DNA of 64,000 nt from Cardinalis cardinalis (lineage: Eukaryota > Chordata > Aves > Passeriformes > Cardinalidae): NCBI GenBank assembly GCA_014549065.1, contig JACDOX010000035.1, forward strand, positions 145,335 through 209,334, read 5' to 3'. Numbering within the stretch: position 1 is the first letter of the stretch; each line of letters begins with the position of its first letter. Positions 1 through 13,000 of the stretch are shown one piece after another. The position numbers and the translations under genes were made by a program. A model generated the notes under the pieces. The model was not told the DNA's origin and searched no databases. It worked only from the letters and a program-made list of their open reading frames with translations.

Positions 1-943
1 CTTGTGTTTAATAATCTAATACTTAACTTTAGTTGTATCTTCTTCCACTCTGAATTGTAAAACCGATGANAATTAAAACTCAATGCCATCAAGTGCCTCT
101 TCTTGTCCCAAAAACAGGGTCAAGGTGGCACTGGTGTCCCTAAATCAGAGCAGAATTTTCTCCAGTCAACTCTTTTGCCGTTGTTCATTGTCCGCAGAGA
201 ATGTGGTCCACTGTAATTAAGTCCTATGCTACTTAACTGGAATCTTTCTTATACTGGAGACTCAGGAAGGGATGAGAGGAGATCTTACAGGCCAGACTTG
301 CTTGCAAATCCACCAGGTTACAGCCTGAGGTGTAGCACAAGGTCTTGATGAGCTGTGTTCAGACTGCAGTGAGGTCTCTGTGTGCNTGGCAGGTTGGCAT
401 CACATCCCCTAACAGGATGAGATGTCTGAGATTCCTGCAACTGTAAGCTTATTTGTGACCTGTTGAAGCTGTGTCTCTCCTGTNTGCTGTCCGGCTTTCT
501 AAGCTTCCAAACTTTCAAGACTGAGTTTGGATGCCCTTTCTAAGGATATCAGACAGAAAGGAAGCATGGAGTAATAATAAGCACCATTTACAAGACTTTA
601 TTTTTTTAATGCCTCTATAAATTTCTTTGAACGTGGGGACTATTTTTAGTTTGGAAAAGGGGGATAAATATAACAATGGGTTTAACTGCTGAGAGCTAGG
701 AAATGCAGTTTGCTAACATACTGAGAAGTAAAAGTGAGAAAGTAAAAGTAGAAACACTGTTAAATTGAAAATTGTAGGACTGAAAAAGTTGCCATAGGTA
801 ACTCTCTTGCTGTGACAGAAATGAGGTGTTAAAAGTATTAGAGACTGCAGTTTCAGTAGACGAAAAGCTATGTGCCTGCAATGCAATGTGACCCCTATGC
901 ATGAGAGACTTTCCTCCTTGCTGACTGCCATTTTTTATTTCAG
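1..943. other. UBA6 intron (partial), no exon seen
   Basis: Sequence left of the first readable UBA6 exon. It ends in a pyrimidine-rich tract and CAG acceptor at 941-943. I looked for the preceding UBA6 coding exon (the end of the first catalytic-cysteine half-domain region) and saw none, so this is read as one truncated intron. The open frames here are short and unrelated to any family I recognise. Confidence 0.7.
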
Positions 944-1067
944 TCAAATCCTGGTATTGTCACTTGCCTTGAAAATCATCCGCACAGGCTTGAAACAGGA
1001 CAGTTCTTAACCTTTCGGGAAGTTAATGGAATGTCGTGCTTGAATGGATCCACACACCAAATAACAG
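944..1067 (+). CDS. UBA6: UBA6 exon (window exon 1)
   Basis: 124 bp, starting in phase 0 after CAG at 941-943 and ending in phase 1 before GTAAAC. Encodes NPGIVTCLENHPHRLETG and following residues of the first catalytic-cysteine half-domain. Confidence 0.93.
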
Positions 1068-4000
1068 GTAAACTGCTGCTGGCTCATTTGCAAGGTACTT
1101 ATTTTGTGGCCTGATTTAGCCACTGCAGCGTTAGTTACCATAGTCAGAGGAATGCTTTTTGGTGCAAAGATCTTCCTGGTGTTGTTTTGATGGCATTTTG
1201 TAAAGTCTAACTGAACTCATCTTGGTACTTAAGGAGCCAATGGAATGGCTCAGCTCAAACTGTGGAATCTAGTTAGCAGCCTCTGAGCTGACCATCCTTC
1301 GTCTGCTGATGAAACTGATTTGGTATTTGGAGGGCCCCATAATGCCTGTGNTTCTGTCATGGTTTTGGATGCTACTTGGTGTGTCGCTGTTTGCCTTGTA
1401 GCTTTTTTTGGGTGACAATTTTAAGTTTACAGGGATGCATTGACAATGTTCTAAGAATACTTTTGGAATTATTTTCATGATTTACATCTCCCCTGCTTTG
1501 TTCTACTTTATGCATGTCTCAAGGTGTTCTACTTGGTTCCTTTTGGATGCTGGGGAATTTTTCAGTTTACAGATCTGAATGTCTGTTTGTTTGGAGCAGA
1601 AGAGAGAGCAAGTGGGTGGGAGTTGTTTGATTGTTTTTAACTGTTTTGTGGTCTGAGATGAAAAACAGTACCCTTGAAACGTGTGCTTGAATCTGTTTCC
1701 TCTGGGCCCTTGAATTTTTCTAGAACTGATGCTGCAGTCAGTTCATTCCTCTATTCATTGCTTAGCTTTTGGTTTTAGTTTTCCATGAATTAACAATTTT
1801 TCTGTCTTTTTGCCTTGCCTGAATGATGCTTCCCATGTATGAGGGGGAAGATGTGACAAAATGCTCCAGCTTCTTTTTTTGATTACCTGTAGTTCTCATC
1901 ACAGGGCTAAAGTCCTACTCAGAGCAGTTAATACTGGACAGTGCTGTGCATGTTCTAAAGAAAATTACATGTGATTTCATTTTTGTTAAAGAGCTGTGGT
2001 CATCAGAATTCTTGTTAATTCTGCTGCCACTTAAAAAAGCTCATTTCATAACAGATCATGTGAAACAAATGCTTTGTCCCTCTGCCAGTTTCTGGGTTAA
2101 TCCTGTTAGAAGGATCAGCTGTGCTTATGCTTTCAAAATNAGGTTGCCCACTGCAAATTGCAGCACTAAAAGAAAGGACAGGCAAATCCCCCCCTCAATT
2201 GTATACAGAACTGTAGCATCCAATGACACTTAGAATTATCTGTCACTGTTTGTTTTCTCTTTTCAGTGGTGTCACCTTACTCCTTTAGCATTGGTGATAC
2301 ATCAGAGATGGAGCCTTACCTGCATGGAGGCATAGCTGTGCAAGTGAAGACGCCTAAGATGTGTTGCTTTGTAAGTGTGTGCTTGACAGAGCTGGATTCT
2401 CAGGCATTAATGCTCTGAGCACTGGAAGCAGAGTTCAGCATGTACATGTTTCCTAGAATTATAGAATTTGTTTGGAAGGGACCCACAAGGATCATGGATT
2501 CCAGCTCCTGGCTCTGCACAGGACAGCCCCAAAAATCACACCTATTTAAAGATGAGTCTTGCTGTTAGGATGTGAAACATCTCTCTGATCATTTTTGACA
2601 GAACTTGCAGTAGATAATTATTTTTAGCATCTAGTATGTTATGAATAATGAAAGGAGCAATGGCAGTGCTAGTCAGAAAGGATATGTATTTCTTAATCTC
2701 TGTAGGAAGAGTATTGTTTTGTCAGGTAGCAGTGGCTGTGGTTTTCTTAAATGGTGTGTTGTTGTCATGGATTCCNTTTTTCTAGGAACGGCTGGAAAAG
2801 CAGATAACAAACCCATTATGCCTTGTTCCAGATTTTAGCAAGCCTGAGGTAATTAGCATGTGGGGATTTGGGCTTAAGTGCTCTAATAGTAAAAATACAT
2901 GAATTGTAATCTGTAACTTTATGTTTAACATAATATAATTTCTAATTTTTGCCCTTAATGCTGGGCTTTGTTATTGATGTTTGGCAAAATGCAATGCATT
3001 ATAATGTCTAGTTAAAAGAAGATTACCACACTTTCCAATTTCAGCTCTAAATTCTTTTGGGGACTCTTCAGTTAGACTTAGTTGAAGTGGGTGCTGAATG
3101 TGTGTAAAATTGTATTACTGAGCAACACTTTTTAAAAAACATTAATAAAATGTATTTCAAATTCACTTTTTAAGGCCATTTTAAAACTTTTTTTGAGTGT
3201 TGTATTTAAGAGACAAGTTATGAAATGGTAACAGAAGAGTTCAGATAGTTGTTTTTGTTTACCTCATGTCTTCCTAGTTTGTAACTGATCAACAGCTGTT
3301 TTTGTCTTAACAGGCACCTTTGCAGATCCATGTTGCTATGCTTGCTTTGAACCACTTCCAGGAGAACTTTGGTCGTGGACCAAACATTGGGTAAAGCAGC
3401 AGTTCTGTGTTTGCCAAGCCTTGAATTACACAGGTCTCTCCTTTTGGTGTAGTTCCTGGGTGGCTGTGCAGCATGGCACCTTCCCTGTCTGGTACCTGAT
3501 AGACCATGTAGAAATGNAAAGATGAAAAATGTTACCTGATGTGTGTCTGGGGGTGTAGCAAGGCTTTCCCAATATAGCAGTGACACTTTCTGGGCCCAGG
3601 CAGACAGGAGATACTTCTGGAGGGAGGCCTTCTCTGTTCTAGTTTTTTCACATTGTGGGACTGATATGGAAAAGTTGTTTTGGTGATCCTGAATTATCTT
3701 GTAGTTCATGGATTTAAAAAACCTAAATGATTTGGGTTTAATTTTCAGTGTTTTTCATTCAGCTGTAGTTCTTGATGTGTGTAATTTTGAGTTAAATGAG
3801 ACAAAATTACTTAAGAAGTATAAATCTTAAGACTGTACTTGCACGTGGGCTTTTCTACTGAGACTTCTGTTCTTGAGCTAATCCTAGCATTTAGAAGTAC
3901 ATCTTAAATGCTCACTGTTAAGGCTAACGTGAGATCCCATACTCCTATTGTATCCATTGCTTTTTTCTGCCATTGACTGTGTTTCTAGAAGAACTCTGGA

Positions 4001-7000
4001 ATGTTTAAATCATCATTATTGTTTCTACCCTGGTGTCTAGATGCCTTCAAGATGCTGAGGAAATGCTGAAAATAGCCATTTCTATAAGTGAAACACTGGA
4101 AAACAAAGTGAGTAAGGAACCATTATCATTATGACTCACTTTTTACTTGCTTATTTACTTGCCTAAAAGTCATGCTTTAGTTGTTGGTCCTTGTTCTGGC
4201 CTTTGAGTCCATCTTTAGATAGATAGCTGGCTGCCTGAAGGCCATGTGAGGAAACAGAATGGAATTTCAGCATGGGTTCAACTGAATGTTGACCTGACAT
4301 GATGGCTGGTTCTGTGGTGATGTGAATTCNGTTTTTAGACGAATGCATGTGACAAATACAGGGTATATGGTGGATCTGTCTTTGCTGGAAACATTTTCCT
4401 AGTCAGAACGAAATAATCTGTCTTTTACTGAAGAAAAATGGACTGTGAAACTGTCAAACACTGACTTGTTCACTGAGGGGGTAAAGGCTGTTCCTGTGTC
4501 TTACTTTTCAGCCTCAGGTGAATGGAGATGTGGTGAAATGGCTGTCTAGAACTGCTCAGGGATTTCTACCTCCTTTGGCTGCAGCAATGGGTGGTGTTGC
4601 TAGCCAGGAAGTCCTGAAAGCAGTTACAGGAAAATTTTCTCCTTTACAGCAATGGGTAAGGCTGTCTTGGTTTTTGGATGGTTGTTTTGACATCTTATGA
4701 ATGGATTGTTGTGTGTAAATGCTGTATGATCAGAGTAACCCGAACAACTTCTGTGACATGGAACTAAAAAAAAATATTTGAGACTATATTTAGAAAAAGT
4801 AGTGGTTTTCTGTGTAAAATAAAATTACAGCCCTTTTTAGTTAAAATTTTTGTATTTGGGGTTCAGATAGCATATTGTTTTTCCATACTAGCAAAAAGAG
4901 CCTTGGCTTCTCACTGCACGGATGCAAAAGTGTGATATAGTGCAGATACCAGCTTAAGCTACTGCACGTAAGATCAGGGCTTTCAGACTCTCGGGATAAA
5001 TGTCAGAGTACAGTTGGATTTAAAAATGTCACAATCTTCAGAGTTACCTGTGGNGGGGTAACATGCCTGTCAGAAGTCAAAAACTTGCAGCTCACCTGTT
5101 TGAGTGAATGTTTTTTCCCTTCTGTGTCCAAATGCTTTTTCCTGTCCACTAAAATTGTGAAGTGAACTGTATGGTACCAGATGCTATGTAGTCTTCCAGT
5201 AAAAACTTATGCTCCTACATTTCCAGACTCTGTTGTTCATACAAAGTACTTAGTTTTCAAATAAAATAACATGAATGTTTTTCACAGGTTTTTAATCGAT
5301 TTTTTTTCTTTCTTTCATTTTTTTTTTGCAGCTATATATAGATGTTTTAGACATTGTAACACCTCTAGACAACGTGGGCTCTGAGGAGTTTCTCCCACGG
5401 TAAATATAACTACAAACTGCTGGCTTATGTACTGTTCACATCTGAGTCTCAAGCAGGCACAGATGTCTTTTAGTTAATTCAGTGCTGTTTGCTGGAGGGA
5501 CAGGTTGGAGGTTAAGAATGTGTGTCCTATTTCAGCATGAATAGGAATTATACTNTGACTGTCTTAGTTCATGTCAAAGTGTAGTTTGGCATCAATGGTA
5601 CCACCATGATAAATAGCAGCTTGAAGTCTCCTGTTTTTGTCTCCTGTGCCTGCATAGGGGAGATAGATACGATGCCTTGAGAGCTTGTATTGGGGACTCT
5701 CTGTGCCAGAAGCTCCATGATTTGAATGTGTTCTTGGTGAGTATGACTGACTCTGTTAGACTGTTTGCAAATGCTTTGTTGGTACAGCTAATGCCCGCTG
5801 TCCCCAAAATACATGAGGGCAGCTCTGTGATGTGCCACTGCAGAATAAAAGGTCCAGAATTGGAGTGGACTTGTATTTGTGGTTTCTACTTAACATTTCT
5901 GAGTCTACAAATGTAATGTTCTTTAGGTTGGCTGTGGAGCCATAGGCTGCGAAATGCTAAAAAACTTTGCACTTCTTGGTGTTGGCACTGGGCAAGACAA
6001 AGGATTGGTAAGTCACCTGTTAACCTTACTTCTCATTAGAAGTCACCTGTTAACCTTACTTCTCATTATCTTAAATAATTAGACTCCTAAAATTGTTAAC
6101 AGCTTAAGTCTTATTTCAGGTTGATCTCTGTGCAGAGGATACAGTGGCCTTGGCATAGAAGGGTGTGCAAAAGCAGAATACACTTGCAGCAGTCTTGGTA
6201 TATTTTGATTTTAAAACAAAATTTAGTCAGTCTTTGTATGCAGAGCTTTGGCCACAGTGGATGCCAATAGCAGTGTTTTGTTTTGACAAGTGTTTATAGA
6301 AGTTTGATCAAGATCATTGCTCAGTGTTACACTTAAATTGTAACTTCAGCTGTTGCTTTTGCCCTTTCTGACTTAGGTTACAATTACAGATCCAGATTTG
6401 ATAGAGAAATCCAACCTGAACAGGCAGTTTCTTTTTCGACCTCATCANATACAGGTAGGCTTTCTTATTCAGTAAATTTTCTGGACTATTGTGTTTCTCT
6501 GTCCTGTGTCCCTACAGAGAGCTGAACTTTTGAGTGTCTGTACTGTTCAGAAAAGACTTAAAGGCTGTAATGAAATCTAGGAGTTTTTTTAAACAGTGCC
6601 TAGAACTCCAATGGCATCCAACTCATCACTAGTATCAGTTAAGTAAAATTACTTGTCTAATCTTAATTTGTACTGGTGTTTTTCACTAATGAAATATCTC
6701 AAATTTGACAGTTGAATGAGTACTGTATTGTGTAAGAGCCTGCCATGCCTTACTATGTCAGAAATGCTCTATTATGACATTGAAATTTGGGGAAAATAAA
6801 ACCACAAAAAATAGACAGTGCTGGCAGAAGTGTTCTTGATAGAGCTCAGTAGTGCTGCTGCTGATGGAACTTGACCAAAGTTGCTGTCTTCTGACTTAAT
6901 TCAGTTTTCATGAAACTGGTAAATAGTTTTGAAAATGCCCAACATGTACATTCAGTAAACGCATAACAGAGAAGCTGTTAATTCCTTAGAAGCAGAGAGA

Positions 7001-10000
7001 ACATCCCAGTACTTGGAAACACAGCACAAAATAATAAAGGTGGCTTAGATCATGACAGCAATGTGGAAAAAGGCTTCCCCTGACCCAAACTCAACAGTTG
7101 AATTTTCTGCCTCCTGTTTATGTGTAGCAAATCTGGGAACAGATTGCACTTGGGATGGATAGATAAATGGAAGGTGAACCCTGCAAGCTTTTAGAAGCCA
7201 CAGGCTGGAGTGCTGATCTTTAGATAATTGTGGTATGGCTAAAAGTGTGTTGGGTAGGTCAAGAACTCTATTTCAGTTTAGTTTCTGAAATTGGTTTTGT
7301 GTGGAATGCCTTGCAGTAATGTGATTGTCTCCAGGTGCTTGATGTCTGTGCTGCATAGACACAGTCAGAGTTACTGATGGGTTTATCCTCAGACAGTCAT
7401 GAGCTGCTCCCTTCTTTTGAAGAAATTCTTANGAGTGGCAGCATGTGGCATCAGTTTGTTACTTGATAAACCATTTAAGCACTTCCACCACCATGTCCTC
7501 TCTGAAACNCTAAATAAAACAAAAAATAGAACTAGATCAATAAGGTATTTATCAGTGAGGGAGATGTATGAATAAAAAAAAGTTTACTGTGTGTTTTGCA
7601 TACTAACATTTCTATCAGTGAATTTTGTCTGATCAGTAAATGAAGTTGCTATTTCTGTGTCCCTGATGTTCTTTATCTGCATATTGCTGATACCTGTATT
7701 TATGCTTTCAGAAACCTAAGAGCTACACTGCAGCAGAAGCAACTCTGAACATCAATCCTCACATAAAGATTGATTCAGATATCAATAAAGTCTGTCCAGC
7801 CACTGAGAACACTTACAGTGATGAATTCTACACCAAGCAAGATGTGATTGTGACTGCTTTGGACAATGTTGAAGCCAGGAGATACATTGATAGGTAGGGG
7901 GTGGCAGGGAAGCCAGGGCAACTGTTAACTTCTGATGATGGTGAGGATACTCCATCAGTTTTAAGATTATTAAAGCATAAAAATAAGCATTTAAATTTAA
8001 AAGTAGAGATATTGACATTTACAAATAATTTCTAATGCTCGTAATCCACAGATGTTGAGGTGTGTGGTATCTTGATCTAACCTGAATAATTCTTATTTAA
8101 TCTCTTTTTTTCCCTGAGTTTGGTGTAAGCTTTCTACCCTTCTGAAAGTGCCTAGAGACAACTCTAGTTGCACTCCAGTAATGTTTGCAAGGCAAGAATG
8201 TAGAGATTGTTCTGTACTCTGATAGTCTGTGTCTTTCCATATCAGTCGTTGTGTAGCAAACCTGCGTCCTCTTATAGACTCTGGAACAATGGGAACAAAA
8301 GGACACACAGAAGTTATTGTGCCCCATCTGACAGAGTCCTACAATAGTCATGTAAGTCTTTCAAGACCATTGCTCACCTTCTGTAGCTTGTCCCATGATG
8401 CCCTCTCATTCTTTGATCGTTTTTCTAAAATAAGTGGCCTATTTGAGCTGCTGCAGAGCAATACTGTTAGGAAATAATTGCTTCCTTTGTTTCTGAAGAA
8501 AAACTCGCAGGAAATAAAATTTGAGCAGTTCTTTACAAGAATACATAATAGTTCTGTTTGAATGGGAGAGCTGAAAATGAACCTTCAGGCTCTATTGCTG
8601 ATAGACACTACCTGTAGTATCCCTCTATTTAAGTTCTTGTAGAGAAATTCACTGGTTGAGAACACCATGAAGTAGGGCCATGTGGACACAGAGACAGGAT
8701 TTTGAGCATCCTAGTTGTCTTGTTAGGGTCCATAAAGAAGTCTTTCTGGCCTTGACTGACAGGGCATGAAAAACTTTCATGTTGAAAGTGTACATGAATG
8801 CCAGCTCCACATCTTGGAAACTGTCTGGCAATTTTGCCTGTTGTTAATGTTTCAAAGTTCAGTTTTGCTTTCCAGTGTTGAGTTTAGATTATTCTTCATA
8901 AAGAAGAATTGACAATACTAGTTAGCGCTGATAAAAAGCCACTTTGTATTTTATAACTGCAGAGTTTTTAACTTATGTAGTGTACAAGTTCTTGGTGCAA
9001 TTATTAACAATTAACCTGGGTAAGCCTGCATTGGCATACAACTCTCTTTAATTACAGCGGGATCCACCAGAGGAAGAAATACCTTTTTGCACCTTGAAGT
9101 CTTTCCCAGCTGCTATTGAGCATACGATACAGTGGGCAAGAGATAAGGTAATGAATTAACCTTTCTGGCATTCAGCACAACTCCATGTGTGTTTGGAAGG
9201 GTGGGCATCTGATATTCTTCTTGCATAATGCCATATTTGTTCTTTTTATTTTACAGTTTGAAAGTTCATTTTCTCACAAGCCTTCATTGTTTAACAAGTT
9301 CTGGCAAACCTATCCATCAGCAGAAGAAGTTTTACAGGTAAGGGCATGTTGCCAGGGTAAAATAGAGGGTTTAAACTACTGCTTTATGGATTTTGTTTCT
9401 ATTTAAGGCCAGTGAGATTACACTTAGTTTCTGAGTTTTTTCAGAAAACCTGACAACTTACTTGACCAAGTCATTAGTTGATCATATGAACAGTAGTTCT
9501 GGTGTGTCTCATAATGAAAAGTTTCTCCAGCTCATGGGCTCTGTACATGACATAGAAATACCAGAAAGACTGAGACACTGCTAGTGTGTGACTAGTGTGT
9601 GTCACGCTGATATGTAACTAGCTAGGAAAAATGAAAGTAAGACTGAGTTTGAAGTGAGTTCAAGTAGTAATAAATTAGATTGGAATTGTTTACGGTCTTT
9701 TTCTTTTGAGTCTGTAATGGCCTATGGTCCAAAGGGCTGGGAAGTAAATCGGGAAAAACCACAGTGGAGAGGAGCACATAAAGGATAATATTTCATAAAG
9801 TGAACCTCTGTTTCCTCTTGCTTGTGGATTACTAAAAACATATTTACTGTTTGACTGGACTGGATTAGAAGGAATCTTGTCTGTTTTAACATTTCCATGT
9901 TTCTTTCTCTAGCGAATAAAATCAGGAGAGAGCTTGGAAGGTTGTTTTCATGTTATTAAAACTCTCAGTAGAAGACCCCGAAGTTGGACTCAGTGTGTAG

Positions 10001-13000
10001 AACTAGCAAGAGTAAAATTTGAGAAGTATTTTAGCCATAAGGTAGGTAAGACCTGTAAATGGGGTAGTATGATGAGGATTTTAGAAAACCTCGTGGCTCT
10101 AATAATAAAGTGTCCAAGTCTTCGCATTCACTTCCATCTCTTCATAAATGACAAACTATACTAAAATCTAAAAATGCTGCGTCCCCTTTTACTGTAGCAC
10201 TTCTAGGTCTGGTTTGTTAACTCACTCTTAGTACTCTGTTCAGTAGTCTCCATGCAGTTTTCTTGGCATTTTTCCATTGTTTTCCAAAGTATCAGGATTA
10301 TCAGATGTCTTATTATTAGGCAGTGGGTTTTTGTTTCCCACACTAAACTCCCATTACTGAACTCACCTTTGTAACCCTGATTTTCTCAAAGATTTTTCTG
10401 AAATAAGAGCCGGCTGTTCTGACAGTCTGGTCCACAGTGTTGCTTAAAGTATGTATGTATTTGTAGGAAAGATGGGATTGGGATGTTGTGGATTAATAAA
10501 CGTTCCTGTGCATACAGGATCCCTGGTGGTAGTTGTCACATTGAGAAAATATTGCATTCCAAGTTGTGAATCCATATGCAAGAATCCTAAAGTGACAATA
10601 AGGTGGGGGAGAATGCTTTGCTTCTTGGATTAAATACCTTCCTTGAGCTTTGTGCAGATGAGGTGACATTGTCATCTCTGTTCTGTGAATGAAATGGGCA
10701 AGCACTCTGTCTAGTAGTACTTGTCTTTAAACTGTCCATCTTGACAAAGGTGTTTGATGATTTTCCCAACCCTTTAAATTANGTCAGCTAGTCAGGTTTG
10801 ATTTAGTATGGTCATGTCAATCTATGTGACAAATTACTAAAGCCTCTCTGGCTTTTCCTCTAGGCTCTTCAGCTCCTTCATTCATTTCCCCTTGATACAC
10901 GATTAAAAGATGGAAGTAAGTACAAAAGTACAAATCCCCCTTTATGCCCATTGGCATATGCCAACATGTGTTGGCATATTCATGGCATATGTCATGTTGT
11001 TGCTGCTCCTGGTTCCTTAGGATTTCATCTTAAGTCTGTTTTCCTACCAGGTTTGTTTTGGCAATCACCAAAGAGGCCTCCTTTCCCAGTGAAGTTTGAA
11101 TTTAATGATCCTTTGTAAGTATGGTACTGTCCCAGATGCATTGTATAGCATCCTATAAAGCCTACCTTACAGCAGGAAGTGCAAGGCAGTGGCTTTATAG
11201 CCCTGGAAGTTGGACTGGAATCAATAGCTGTTAGTGCACAGTCTTATCCTGTGGCAGATTTGGTGAGCTGCCAAATACTTCCACTGCAGATAATTTAACT
11301 TTCACGGATATGGGATTGGAGGGTGCTGTTCTGACAACATCTAATGTGAAATGGATTAGAACAACCCATTTTGTGTCTTATATGGCTGCAGAATTACTGA
11401 ATTGTTGCTGTCACACCTCCCTGCCCCCACTGTCCACATCATAAAATGCAGGATGTGCCAAATGACCTAGTGAAGGGACTACTTTTCTTGTTCATTTCAA
11501 TTTGGGTCTGATCTAGATGGCTTGGGTATTACAGATAATTTTAAAAATGGGTGTGGTTGATGGATTAAAAAGCTTTTATGTGCTGTATATCTACAATTGC
11601 TTTGAGAAACTGGATCACTGTTTTTGGTTTGAGTGAAAACTGACATCATGGTAAATATCAAAGTAATTCTGAGGTTAAGCTTTTTATCATATTGATGTCA
11701 TATGAGCATTTGTAATTGTTTGCTTGACTGCAAAGGATAAGGAGATACGGTTTTCATTACCTCTCCACTCATCAAAATTTGCTTAGCTTTGGGGACAACT
11801 TCTGAGTCACTCAAAATGTGCTATTTTGTACTGTGTACACTGAAGGATGGAAATCCTGTTTCTCAGTATGTTTATTCAAGATCTTGAACTGATTGCTAAC
11901 CTTTGGGCAACTGAAGTAGGAAAAATGACCAACCAAAAATCATTCTTTTTTCTTTAGGCACTATGGTTTCATCGTGAGCACAGCAAAGCTCTTTGCAACC
12001 GTGTACTGTGTTCCTTTCACAGAAAAGGTAATCCAGACTCTAACAGTGTTCCCTTAACTTAACCTCGTGTTCAGTTTGGGCCTATGTCCAGCTGCCAGTT
12101 CTTTTCAAGGGCTGATTGAAGTGATTCTTACAGTAATCTATCCTTCAGCACTGTCTGTTTGGCAGCTGCTTACACTATCTTTATTTAAATTCTTAACCTG
12201 GAGAAGAAATGAATAGTGTAATGGATATTTTCAGTAAGCACTGAACTTAGTAATTACTTATTTTGATGTAATATAATTACTGAACTAAATTAAAAATCTC
12301 TTTAAGGCTTTAAAAAAAATTAGTGTCTTAGGTATGCTATGGAGGTTTTATTTTTTTACTGCTTACCACCTCTGCATTGTCTTTTTTTTCCTGTTTTTTT
12401 TTTTTAATTGGACCTTCCTGTCAGTCAGGTTTGCACTTCTGTTCAGTTTTCAAGTGCTAGGCACTTCACACTGNGCTGGTTTGCTGTGGCAAATGAATTC
12501 TCACTTGGTGTTTTAATGATGATGTTTAGCTGAAACATCACTGAATATCTGTGAGACTTTTTGGGTCTAGTATTCTTTGAAACCCTATTGTATTTACAGT
12601 CTTTTTGTGGAGGCCTTTTTGAGTTGATGTGAATTTAAATTGTTTTTCTTCAAAACTATAACAGGACTTGTCAGAGGAAACCATTTTGGGGATTATTTCA
12701 TCTGTGAAGGTACCAGAGTTTAGACCTTCAAACAAAGTAAGTGTAATACTTGATTTAAAGAAAAAAATAAAATATTCCACAAGCAGTGTCCCACATCTCC
12801 AACTACTGCATTGATGCTAATGAGAAATAAACACAAATTATAATGTGTTCTGGGGAAATAAGTGTGTTAAGGTTACAGGGAGCCCCTGAAGAACACCTAG
12901 TTCAATCCTCTTGCTTAAACAGGGGCAGCTAGAGCAAGTCATCAAGGACTGTCCCCCACTGGGTTACGAATATCTCTGAGAATAGAGACTCCATAACCTC

